NCBI RefSeq assembly: GCF_017165765.1
Contig: NZ_JAFGZD010000017.1
Coordinates: 1-64,000 of the forward strand
Direction of reading: 5' to 3'
Source: Pseudomonas capsici
Lineage (GTDB): Bacteria; Pseudomonadota; Gammaproteobacteria; Pseudomonadales; Pseudomonadaceae
DNA length: 64,000 nt
In this document: in pieces, positions 35,173-43,465 of the stretch
Numbering within the stretch: position 1 is the stretch's first letter
Layout: each line of letters starts with the position of its first letter
Notes under the pieces: generated by a model
Told to the model about the DNA's origin: nothing
The model's input: the letters and a program-made list of their open reading frames with translations, nothing else
The model's database searches: none
Made by a program: the position numbers and the translations under genes

Positions 35173-37671
35173 ATGAAGCAGCCGCGGTCTCTCTCTAAGC
35201 CTCGTCTCCTGGGCATTGTGTGGCCTTTTGTTGCCGTCGCGCTTTTTCAGGCGCTGCTCGGATGTGTGAGCCTGTATACCTTGTCTGCCGTGCGCAGTTA
35301 TGTCGTGGGCGAGAGCCTCTGGTCCAAGGGCCAGAAGGACGCCATTCATTACCTGGGACTGTATGTCGACAGTCATGATGAGCGCGACTTTGCCAGGTAC
35401 CAGCAGGCCATTGCCATTCCTCAGGGGGGGCATGCCCTGCGCCAGGTGCTGAATCAGCCAGATCCCTCGTTGGCAGATGCCAGAGAGGCCTTTCTTCAAG
35501 GCGGTAACCATCCGGATGATGTCGGCGGCATCATCTGGTTGTACCGCAACTTCCATGACTTCAGTTACATGGAAAAGGCCATCTACTGGTGGAACATGGG
35601 CGATGATTATCTGGCCCGGCTCGATGATCTGGCTCGCACGATTCGCAGCCGGATCGCCGAAGGGGCGGTTAGCCCGGATGAAGCCTTGCAATGGCACGCT
35701 CGGATCAATGCCATCAATGACGCGGTAACCCCCGTTGCCAAGGCTTTCAGCGATGCGCTGGGAGAGGCTTCGAGATTCATCCTGTGGCTGCTGCTGATCA
35801 TCAATCCGCTTACAGCTCTGGTGCTGATCCTTCTGGCCTTGTTACGTACGCGCAAGCTGCTCGAACAGCGGCATGTCTTTGCCCATGCGTTGCAACTGGA
35901 GAAGGACCGGGCGCAGATCACGCTGGAGTCCATCGGCGACGGGGTCATTACCACGGATGTCAGTGGTGCGATCGTTTACATGAACGCTGCGGCGGAAGGC
36001 CTGACTCATTGGCGTAACAGTCAGGCCATCGGCTTGCCGCTGGCTGCGCTGTTCAATCTGCTGGACGAAAACGATCACAAGGACAGCCTGACGCTGATGG
36101 AGCATATCCTCAGTGGCCAGTTCAAGGGCGGCAGCGTGCACTGCAAGCTCATTCAGCGGCTCGATGGCAGCACGGTGATGGTCAATCTGGTCGGTTCGCC
36201 TATCTACAGTGACGGCGCTGTCAGTGGTGCGGTACTGGTGTTGCATGACATGACTCGGGAAAGCCAGCACTTGGCCAATCTTTCCTGGCAGGCTGCCCAC
36301 GATGCACTGACCGGGCTGGTCAACCGCAGCGAATTCGAATATCGCCTGGAGCGGTTGCTTGCTGACTCCGAATCCTCGAACGATAACCACTGCCTGATGT
36401 TTCTGGATCTGGATCAGTTCAAGCTGATCAATGACACCAATGGCCACGCAGCAGGCGATGAGCTGCTTCGACATCTGTGCCGGATGTTGCCTCAGGGGAT
36501 TCGTGAAGGTGACACCCTTGCCCGGTTAGGGGGCGACGAGTTCGGTATTCTGCTATGCAATTGTGCGCCGCCGATGGCTCTGGAAATTGCCGAGAGCCTG
36601 CGCAAGATGGTGCAGAACATGCATTTCGTCTGGAAAGGCCGGCCTTTCGTAACCACGATCAGCATTGGTCTGGTGCATATAGGCGATGCGCCGACCACGC
36701 TGGAGGCCTCGCTTCGAGCTGCGGACATGGCGTGTTACATGGCCAAGGAAAAGGGCCGGAACCGGGTCCAGGTCTACCATCCCGATGATTCGGCGCTTTC
36801 CACGCGCTCGGGTGAAATGGCCTGGATCCAGCGCCTGCACATGGCCTTGGGTGAGAACCGTTTCTGCCTGTATACCCAGGAAATTGCTCCGCTTCACCAG
36901 CCCGATGACGGGATGAGGCATGTCGAAATCCTCTTGCGCCTGCGCGACGAGACGGGGCGAATGGTTTCGCCGGACAGTTTTATACCGGCAGCCGAGCGAT
37001 ATGGCTTGATGACAACCCTGGATCGCTGGGTCGTGCAGAATGTCTTCCGTGTGATTGCACAATGCATGAACGATCCGCGCCATCAGATGCCCCAGGCGAT
37101 CTGTGCCATTAATCTGTCGGGCTCCAGTATTGGCGATGAGGCCTTTCTGGATTACCTGAAACTGCAGTTCAAGACGTACGATGTTTCCCCGAGCATGATC
37201 TGTTTCGAGGTGACCGAAACCAGTGCGATTGCCGATCTGGAAAGCGCCATCCGCTTCATGAATGAGCTCAAGGCGCTGGGCTGTCTGTTTTCCCTCGATG
37301 ACTTTTGCTCCGGGATGTCCTCCTTTGCCTACCTCAAGCATCTGCCGGTGGATTTTCTGAAGATCGATGGCAGTTTTGTAAAGGATATGCTCGACAATCC
37401 GATCAACCGTGCCATGGTTGATGTCATCAATCACATCGGCCATGTAATGGGCAAAAAAACCATTGCCGAGTTTGTTGAAACCCCGCAGATTGAGTCTGCC
37501 TTGCAGGAGATAGGTGTGGATTTTGCACAGGGGTACTTGATAGCTCGTCCAGAGTTATTGACGTGTGAAAGCCTGTACACCCAGCCTGCACGCCCGGCCT
37601 CCGTGATGGCCGAGGCACATGGGTATCAAGCCAACTCGGTACAACCAACAAAAAAGGGAGCCGCACAGTGA
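35173..37671 (+). CDS. Membrane-anchored PAS-GGDEF-EAL protein
   Basis: This 832-residue protein has two membrane spans (residues about 13-38 and 197-222) enclosing a periplasmic sensor region, then a PAS-like domain (about 245-360), a GGDEF domain with the intact motif GGDEF at 453-457 and the inhibitory RxxD (REGD, 444-447), and an EAL domain with the motif EIL at 585-587. The EAL domain keeps FEVTET, KIDG and FVET but reads DDFC at 709-712 where DDFG is common. It should make and/or break c-di-GMP. The next gene starts on its stop (GTGA). Confidence 0.92.
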   Translation: MKQPRSLSKPRLLGIVWPFVAVALFQALLGCVSLYTLSAVRSYVVGESLWSKGQKDAIHYLGLYVDSHDERDFARYQQAIAIPQGGHALRQVLNQPDPSLADAREAFLQGGNHPDDVGGIIWLYRNFHDFSYMEKAIYWWNMGDDYLARLDDLARTIRSRIAEGAVSPDEALQWHARINAINDAVTPVAKAFSDALGEASRFILWLLLIINPLTALVLILLALLRTRKLLEQRHVFAHALQLEKDRAQITLESIGDGVITTDVSGAIVYMNAAAEGLTHWRNSQAIGLPLAALFNLLDENDHKDSLTLMEHILSGQFKGGSVHCKLIQRLDGSTVMVNLVGSPIYSDGAVSGAVLVLHDMTRESQHLANLSWQAAHDALTGLVNRSEFEYRLERLLADSESSNDNHCLMFLDLDQFKLINDTNGHAAGDELLRHLCRMLPQGIREGDTLARLGGDEFGILLCNCAPPMALEIAESLRKMVQNMHFVWKGRPFVTTISIGLVHIGDAPTTLEASLRAADMACYMAKEKGRNRVQVYHPDDSALSTRSGEMAWIQRLHMALGENRFCLYTQEIAPLHQPDDGMRHVEILLRLRDETGRMVSPDSFIPAAERYGLMTTLDRWVVQNVFRVIAQCMNDPRHQMPQAICAINLSGSSIGDEAFLDYLKLQFKTYDVSPSMICFEVTETSAIADLESAIRFMNELKALGCLFSLDDFCSGMSSFAYLKHLPVDFLKIDGSFVKDMLDNPINRAMVDVINHIGHVMGKKTIAEFVETPQIESALQEIGVDFAQGYLIARPELLTCESLYTQPARPASVMAEAHGYQANSVQPTKKGAAQ

Positions 37672-38456
37672 TCGACACTTTCAATAGAACCGGTCCGCTC
37701 ATGGAAGCCAGCAGTTATCCGGCATGGGCGCAACAGTTGATCAAGGATTGCAGTGCCGCGAAGGCTCGTGTGGTCGAGCACGAGCTGTATCAGAAAATGC
37801 GTGATGGACGCCTGAGCCCGCAGGTCATGCGTCATTACTTGATTGGCGGCTGGCCGGTGGTCGAGCAGTTCGCTGTCTACATGGCCAAGAACCTGACCAA
37901 GACCCGTTTCGGTCGCCATCCTGGCGAAGACATGGCGCGTCGCTGGTTGATGCGCAATATTCGCGTCGAACTCAATCATGCCGACTATTGGGTGAACTGG
38001 TGTGACGCTCATGGGGTGAGTGTCGATGACCTGCACGCTCAGCGCGTAGCACCCGAATTGCATGCCTTGAGTCACTGGTGCTGGCAGACCAGTTCCTCGG
38101 ATTCCCTGGCCGTGGCCATGGCCGCGACCAACTATGCCATCGAGGGCGCAACGGGAGAGTGGTCGGCTGTCGTCTGCTCAACCGATGTCTATGCCGAGGG
38201 GTTCCCCGGCGAAACCCGCAAGCGCGCCATGAAATGGCTGAAGATGCACGCTCAGTATGATGATGAGCACCCATGGGAAGCGCTCGAAATCATCTGCACC
38301 CTTGTCGGCAATAACCCCAGCGTGCAGCAACAGAGCGAATTGCGTCAGGCGATCACCAAGAGCTATGACTACATGCATCTGTTTCTCGAGAGCTGTATGC
38401 AACTGGACAAGGTCAAGCCTGCGCGGGAGCGTGCGGCAGCAGCAGTCGGAGCCTGA
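37668..38456 (+). CDS. TenA/PqqC-like haem-oxygenase-fold protein, probable diiron-type redox protein
   Basis: This 262-residue protein has the all-helical haem-oxygenase-like fold of the TenA/PqqC family, with potential metal ligands in VEHELYQKM, LNHADYWVNW, NYAIEGATGEWS and HAQYDDEHPWEALEI. This ligand pattern resembles the diiron oxidase (HDO) members rather than TenA thiaminase. GTG at 37668 is preferred: it overlaps the stop of the GGDEF/EAL gene (GTGA) and has AGGGAG upstream; the alternative ATG at 37701 would drop 11 residues. Context links it to c-di-GMP signalling, but the chemistry is not known. Confidence 0.82.
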   Translation: MIDTFNRTGPLMEASSYPAWAQQLIKDCSAAKARVVEHELYQKMRDGRLSPQVMRHYLIGGWPVVEQFAVYMAKNLTKTRFGRHPGEDMARRWLMRNIRVELNHADYWVNWCDAHGVSVDDLHAQRVAPELHALSHWCWQTSSSDSLAVAMAATNYAIEGATGEWSAVVCSTDVYAEGFPGETRKRAMKWLKMHAQYDDEHPWEALEIICTLVGNNPSVQQQSELRQAITKSYDYMHLFLESCMQLDKVKPARERAAAAVGA

Positions 38457-38550
38457 TCACTTATCCGGGCAGGGGCGAATTCCAGGCGATGGCTGTGGGT
38501 CTCTTCGCGACTGAGGTCGCTCCTGCGATCAGTCAGGGCACAAACAAAAC

Positions 38551-38597
38551 TTGTGGGAGGTGCTTTATTCAAGTCGCCAGCAAGCTGCCTCCCACAA
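38551..38597. repeat. REP palindrome
   Basis: TTGTGGGAGGTGCTT (38551-38565) faces AAGCTGCCTCCCACAA (38582-38597), with one extra base. The right arm is identical to 152-176, so at least two copies of the same REP family exist in this window. It lies in the gap between the TenA-like gene and the convergent cyclase gene. Confidence 0.85.
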
Positions 38598-38657
38598 GGT
38601 GAGTGATGACCTCATGGATTGAGACGGGAATGCCTTCATTCGTGAAGGGGCAGTGGC

Positions 38658-39581
38658 TCAGCCTGCCATCTTCAGGCGGTTTCGGCCTTCGCGTTTTGCG
38701 ACATACAAGGCATTGTCGGCGCGGCGCAGCAGGCTGTCGGCCGATTCGGCCGGCAGCAGCGTCGAGCAGCCCAGGCTGATGCTGGTGTTGAGCACGGTAT
38801 TGTGTTCGAACTTCAGTTCCAGCACCGCCTGGCGCAGGCGCTCACCGATCATGGCCGCACACTCGCGATCGGTATTGGCAAGCACGACCACGAACTCTTC
38901 CCCGCCATACCTGAACATCCGGTCTACGCTGCGCAACTGAGTCTTGAGCGTGTGGGCAATGGTGCGCAGCACTTCGTCGCCGGTCTTGTGGCCGTAGTTG
39001 TCGTTGACGTTCTTGAAGTAATCGATATCCAGCATCAGCAATGAAAGCGGCTGCTTCTGGCGGTGCGAGACTTCGATTTCCAGCAGCAGGTTCTGGTCCA
39101 TCGCGATCCGGTTGCCGGTATCGGTCAGCGGGTCGCGCAGGGCGCTTTGCATGGCGATGCGATACAGCAGCGCATTTTTCATGGGATAGAGCAGGCAGAC
39201 GATCAGTGACTCAAGCTCGCCCAGTTCCTGCTCGCTGAACGCCGTGGTGCGCTGGAATTCCAGATTGCCCAGGCATTCGTTCATGTGGCGCAGTGTGTAA
39301 TGGGCGCTGTGCTCGGCGCTTTCACCCAGTGGCAGGCTCAGATCGCTGCGGGAGTGCTCATAGATCAGGGCGGACAACGGCATGAGGCGTTGAATGCCGC
39401 GGAAGAACATGCCAAGAATCCTTTCGGCTTCCAGGCTGCTCTGCAACTGCTGGTTCAGTTGCTGAATGAGGGTGGGCAGATCTGCAGGAGGAAGAGTGGC
39501 CGCCGGTCTATTGCAAGAGCCTTGTCTTTGCAGTTTTGCAGTATCGAAATCAATTGTCTTGGGGCCGGTCGGAGAACTCAT
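38658..39581 (-). CDS. Diguanylate cyclase (soluble, GAF-like plus GGEEF)
   Basis: This 307-residue cytoplasmic protein has an N-terminal region (residues about 35-145) that looks GAF-like, followed by a GGDEF domain with active-site motif GGEEF at 226-230 and the allosteric RxxD inhibition site RSVD at 217-220, exactly five residues before. It is expected to make c-di-GMP from two GTP. It lies within a kilobase of the GGDEF/EAL gene but on the opposite strand. The sensing input is not evident. Confidence 0.92.
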   Translation of the reverse strand: MSSPTGPKTIDFDTAKLQRQGSCNRPAATLPPADLPTLIQQLNQQLQSSLEAERILGMFFRGIQRLMPLSALIYEHSRSDLSLPLGESAEHSAHYTLRHMNECLGNLEFQRTTAFSEQELGELESLIVCLLYPMKNALLYRIAMQSALRDPLTDTGNRIAMDQNLLLEIEVSHRQKQPLSLLMLDIDYFKNVNDNYGHKTGDEVLRTIAHTLKTQLRSVDRMFRYGGEEFVVVLANTDRECAAMIGERLRQAVLELKFEHNTVLNTSISLGCSTLLPAESADSLLRRADNALYVAKREGRNRLKMAG

Positions 39582-39742
39582 GGCTTCACTCCTCTCACAT
39601 CGTTGCTGGCTTGTGAGAGACAGAGCGAAAGTCGTGCCATGTACGGTTTTTTAATATAACTGATTGAATTTAATTAATTATTTCCGGTTGAGGGGGTGGG
39701 CTTGGAAAGCGCCCGACGTTTCCTTGACTCGGTATATTCATG

Positions 39743-39781
39743 AAAAAAACCTGCCGTGACGGATTTCCGTCAAGGCAGGCT
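39743..39781 (-). terminator. Rho-independent terminator of the YciK-type gene
   Basis: The stem CCTGCCGTGACGGA/CCGTCAAGGCAGG has a short loop; on the minus strand it is followed by a run of T (AAAAAA on the plus strand at 39743-39749). It sits 16 bases past the stop of the YciK-type gene. Confidence 0.9.
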
Positions 39782-39796
39782 TCTGTGCCACGAGCC

Positions 39797-40537
39797 TTAT
39801 TGTGCGTTGAAGGCCTGGCCGTTGATACCGGTGCTGTCGGGGCCCATCAGATACAGATAGACCGGCATGATTTCCTCGGGCGTCGGGTTGTCCAGAGGGT
39901 TCTCCGCAGGATACGCCTGGGCCCGCATGCTGGTGCGGGTCGCGCCGGGGTTGATGCTGTTGGAGCGTACCGCCGCAACCGTGTCCAGTTCGTCGGCCAG
40001 TGTCTGCATCAGTCCTTCGGTCGCGAACTTCGACACGCCATAGGCGCCCCAGTAGGCGCGTCCCTTGCGACCGACGCTGCTGGAAGTGAATACCACCGAC
40101 GCATCGGCGGAAAGCTTGAGCAGTGGCAGCAGGGTACTGGTCAGCATGAACGTGGCATTGACGTTGATGTGCATGACCCGCATGAAGTTCTCGCCGGATA
40201 GCTGCTCTACGGGCGTGCGCGGGCCGATGATCGAGGCGTTGTGCAGCAGGCCGTCGAGATGACCGAATTCGGTTTCGATCATGGCCGCCAACTCATCGTA
40301 CTGATGGGGCAGGGCGGTTTCCAGGTTGAATGGAATGACTGCAGGCTGAGGATGGCCAGCCGCTTCTATCTCGTCATACACCTGGGTCAGATTGGCTTCG
40401 GTCTTGCCCAGCAGCAGCACCGTGGCGCCGTGGGCTGCATAGGTCTTTGCTGCTGCTGCGCCGATGCCGCGACCTGCGCCGGTGACCAGAATCACCCGGT
40501 CCTTGAGCAGTTCGGGGCGAGCGGAGTAATCGAACAT
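39797..40537 (-). CDS. YciK-family short-chain dehydrogenase
   Basis: This 246-residue SDR has the cofactor motif VILVTGAGRGIGAAAAKTYA, the NNAG-equivalent LLHNASIIGPR, the Ser (SSVGRKGRAYWGAYGVSKFA) and the YxxxK pair (YGVSK). It belongs to the YciK group, which has no established physiological substrate. Conserved position beside mupP and ubiG is noted in several Pseudomonas, where the equivalent gene is also uncharacterised. A terminator follows. Confidence 0.9.
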   Translation of the reverse strand: MFDYSARPELLKDRVILVTGAGRGIGAAAAKTYAAHGATVLLLGKTEANLTQVYDEIEAAGHPQPAVIPFNLETALPHQYDELAAMIETEFGHLDGLLHNASIIGPRTPVEQLSGENFMRVMHINVNATFMLTSTLLPLLKLSADASVVFTSSSVGRKGRAYWGAYGVSKFATEGLMQTLADELDTVAAVRSNSINPGATRTSMRAQAYPAENPLDNPTPEEIMPVYLYLMGPDSTGINGQAFNAQ

Positions 40538-40571
40538 GGGAAACCTCTGTAGCTATTCAGTAAGGCTCAAG

Positions 40572-41243
40572 TCAGCAACTGCACAGCGCGTTGTCCAGGA
40601 CCTTGCGCAGGTCCAGCGGGTGATCCACGACCACATCGGCTCCCCAGTGATCGGGGTTGTCGTTGGGGTGGATATAGCCGTAGCGCACGGCGGCTGTTTT
40701 GGTGCCTGCATCGCGACCTGACTCGATATCGCGCAGGTCGTCACCCACGAACAGGACGCTGGCCGGGTCAAGATCAAGCTGGCTGCAGGCCAGGATCAGC
40801 GGCTCGGGGTGTGGTTTGCTGTGGGTGACATGATCGGGGCAGATCAGCAGTGCCGAGCGCTCGGCCAGCCCGAGCTGTTCCATGATCGGCTGAGCGAAAC
40901 GCACCGGCTTGTTGGTGACGACACCCCAGATCAGGCCGGCCTTTTCGATATCGGCCAGCAGTTCCGCCATACCGTCGAAGAGTCTGCTGTGCACCGCGCA
41001 ATCGCGCTGGTAGCGCTCCAGAAACTCCAGGCGCAGGGGCTCGAAGGCCGGGTCCTGTGGGGATATGGCGAAGGTCGCCGCGACCATGGCTTTGGCACCG
41101 CCCGAGATTTCATCGCGAATCAGCTTGTCCGCCACCGCTGGCAAACCACGGTCGGCCAGCATCGCCTGGGAAATGGCGATGAAGTCCGGTGCGGTATCGA
41201 GCAATGTGCCGTCCATGTCGAATAGAACCGCTCTCAAGCGCAT
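40572..41243 (-). CDS. mupP: N-acetylmuramic acid 6-phosphate phosphatase (HAD family)
   Basis: This 223-residue HAD-IA phosphatase begins AVLFDMDGTLLDTAPDF with the nucleophilic Asp, has the Ser/Thr motif in WGVVTNKP, and ends with the acidic motif LFVGDDLRDIESG. It sits directly after ubiG, the position of the Pseudomonas mupP gene, whose product dephosphorylates MurNAc-6P in peptidoglycan recycling (the AnmK-MupP-AmgK-MurU route). By sequence alone it might be called phosphoglycolate phosphatase, so the assignment rests on synteny. Confidence 0.78.
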   Translation of the reverse strand: MRLRAVLFDMDGTLLDTAPDFIAISQAMLADRGLPAVADKLIRDEISGGAKAMVAATFAISPQDPAFEPLRLEFLERYQRDCAVHSRLFDGMAELLADIEKAGLIWGVVTNKPVRFAQPIMEQLGLAERSALLICPDHVTHSKPHPEPLILACSQLDLDPASVLFVGDDLRDIESGRDAGTKTAAVRYGYIHPNDNPDHWGADVVVDHPLDLRKVLDNALCSC

Positions 41244-41246
41244 GCC

Positions 41247-41945
41247 TCATGCCTCCCGAAGTGTCTGGATCATGTAGTTGACGTCCACATCCGAGGCCAG
41301 CTTGTAGTGCTTGGTCAGCGGGTTGTAGGTCAGGCCGATGATGTCCTTGACCTGCAGGCCGGCATCGCGACTCCAGGCGCCCAGTTCCGAAGGGCGGATG
41401 AATTTCTTGAAGTCATGGGTGCCGCGTGGCAGCAGGCCCATGATGTATTCGGCACCGACGATGGCGAACAGATAGGCCTTCGGGTTGCGGTTGATGGTGG
41501 AGAAGAACACCTGGCCGCCGGGCTTGACCATGCGATAGCAGGCGCGGATCACCGAGGACGGGTCCGGTACGTGCTCGAGCATTTCCAGGCAGGTCACCAC
41601 GTCGAACTGCCCGGGCATTTCTTCAGCCAGGTCTTCGGCAGTGATCTGTCGGTATTCGACGTTCACGCCGGATTCGAGCTGATGCAGCTGGGCAACGGCC
41701 AACGGCGCTTCGCCCATGTCGATTCCGGTCACTGTGGCACCGCGAAGGGCCATGGCCTCGCTGAGAATGCCGCCGCCACAACCGACGTCCAGGACTTTCT
41801 TGCCGGCCAGACTGGCCCGCTCGTCGATCCAGTTGACCCGAAGCGGGTTGATATCGTGCAGCGGCTTGAACTCGCTTTCACGATCCCACCAGCGATGTGC
41901 CAGGGCCTCGAATTTGGCGATTTCTGCGCGGTCAACGTTGCTCAT
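41247..41945 (-). CDS. ubiG: Ubiquinone biosynthesis O-methyltransferase
   Basis: UbiG performs the two O-methylations of the ubiquinone pathway with S-adenosylmethionine. The 232-residue protein has the SAM motif LDVGCGGGILSEAMA, post-motif GIDMGEAPL, and the conserved FDVVTCLEMLEHVPDP and VKPGGQVFFSTINRN. The ATG at 41945 with AGAGGTAAT upstream gives the usual start MSNVDRAEIAKFE. mupP follows after three bases, so they should be co-transcribed. Confidence 0.96.
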   Translation of the reverse strand: MSNVDRAEIAKFEALAHRWWDRESEFKPLHDINPLRVNWIDERASLAGKKVLDVGCGGGILSEAMALRGATVTGIDMGEAPLAVAQLHQLESGVNVEYRQITAEDLAEEMPGQFDVVTCLEMLEHVPDPSSVIRACYRMVKPGGQVFFSTINRNPKAYLFAIVGAEYIMGLLPRGTHDFKKFIRPSELGAWSRDAGLQVKDIIGLTYNPLTKHYKLASDVDVNYMIQTLREA

Positions 41946-42013
41946 GGGATTACCTCTTGAACTTGAAATTCGTTTCGCCAGCACGGCAATCAACAGGCCG
42001 GGCTTTCATGTAT

Positions 42014-43342
42014 TCAGTTTGCGCCGCCGATGCGCTTGCCCCAGGCCATTGCGGTTTCGCGCAGCGCCTGCTCGTCCATGCGGGTCAGGCGGCGGTTGTC
42101 GAGCAATTGCTTGCCAGCCACCCAGACATGGCTCACGCAGTCGCGGCCCGTGGCATATATAAGCTGTGACACTGGATCATAGATCGGTTGCTGCTCCAGT
42201 CTGGAAAGATCGAACGCGACCATGTCCGCCGCCTTGCCGATTTCCAGTGAGCCGGTTTCTGCCTGGATGCCCAGGGCGCGTGCGCCGTTCAGGGTCGCCA
42301 TGCGCAGTGCCCGGTGTGCGTCCAGTGCCGTGGCCGAGCCCGCGACCGCCTTGGCCAGCAGGGCGGCAGTACGGGTTTCGCCGAGAAGGTCCAGATCATT
42401 GTTGCTGGCTGCGCCATCGGTACCGACTGCAACGTTGACACCGGCTTGCCACAAGCGCTCCACCGGGCAGAAGCCGCTGGCCAGTTTCAGGTTGGATTCC
42501 GGGCAATGCAGTACGCTGGAATTGCTTTCTACCAGTAAGGCGAGGTCGTCGTCGCTGATTTGCGTCATGTGTACGGCCTGGAAGCGCGGGCTCAGCAGGC
42601 CGAGACGGTTCAGGCGCGCCAGTGGTCGTTCCTGGCGTTGTTCGAGGGCCTGTTCCACCTCGAAAGCGGTTTCATGCACATGCATCTGGATCATGGCGTC
42701 GAGTTCGTCGGCGATGACCCGGACCTTTTCCAGGTTTTCGTCGCTGACGGTGTAGGGCGCATGGGGGCCGAAGGCAATCTTGATGCGCGGGTGATGAATC
42801 AGGTCATTGAACAGCTCGACCCCGATATGCAGGGATTCATCGGTGGTTCTGGCGCCTGGAATCGGGAAGTCCAGCACCGGCACGGTGATCTGGGCGCGGA
42901 TTCCGCTGCTGTGGGCGCGGTCGGCGGCGACCTTGGGATAGAAGTACATGTCCGAGAAACAGGTGATGCCGCCCTTGATCTGCTCGGCGATGGCCAGATC
43001 CGTGCCGTCGCGAACGAAATCCTCGGTGACCCATTTGCCCTCGGCCGGCCAGATATGGTCCTGCAGCCAGGTCATCAGCGGCAGATCGTCGGCCAGGCCG
43101 CGGAAAAGGGTCATCGCGGCATGGCCGTGGGCATTGATCAGGCCGGGAGTGAGCAGCATGCCGGGCAGTTCCTGTACGTGCAGGGCATTCTGCTTCAAGG
43201 CATCGGCTCTCGGGCCAATGTAGGCGATGCAGCCATCACGGATGCCCAGTCCATGTTCCTTGAGAACCACGCCTGCGGGCTCGACCGGCACCAGCCAGGT
43301 GGGCAGGAGCAGAAGGTCGAGCGGTGCGGTAGCGTTCGGCAT
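42014..43342 (-). CDS. Amidohydrolase (TRZ/ATZ family), probable 5-methylthioadenosine deaminase
   Basis: This 442-residue member of the cytosine-deaminase-like amidohydrolase family has the metal motif GLINAHGHAAMTLFRG (HxH), the pair of His in HVHETAFEVEQ, and the conserved GTDGAASNNDLDLLGE. The P. aeruginosa orthologue in the same position (beside mtnA) was reported to deaminate methylthioadenosine to methylthioinosine. The gene is divergent from mtnA, with 123 bases between. Family, motifs and synteny support the activity; the exact substrate is inference. Confidence 0.85.
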   Translation of the reverse strand: MPNATAPLDLLLLPTWLVPVEPAGVVLKEHGLGIRDGCIAYIGPRADALKQNALHVQELPGMLLTPGLINAHGHAAMTLFRGLADDLPLMTWLQDHIWPAEGKWVTEDFVRDGTDLAIAEQIKGGITCFSDMYFYPKVAADRAHSSGIRAQITVPVLDFPIPGARTTDESLHIGVELFNDLIHHPRIKIAFGPHAPYTVSDENLEKVRVIADELDAMIQMHVHETAFEVEQALEQRQERPLARLNRLGLLSPRFQAVHMTQISDDDLALLVESNSSVLHCPESNLKLASGFCPVERLWQAGVNVAVGTDGAASNNDLDLLGETRTAALLAKAVAGSATALDAHRALRMATLNGARALGIQAETGSLEIGKAADMVAFDLSRLEQQPIYDPVSQLIYATGRDCVSHVWVAGKQLLDNRRLTRMDEQALRETAMAWGKRIGGAN

Positions 43343-43465
43343 GACAAGACTTCCAGAGCTTATTGCAGTAATGGCGAAGTATACCCGAGCACCTTCGCGG
43401 TCGGCTCGCTATAATCGTCCCCTTTTGATTCCGGGCTGTGGGTTTTCGAGATGGAGTGGGTGGTA

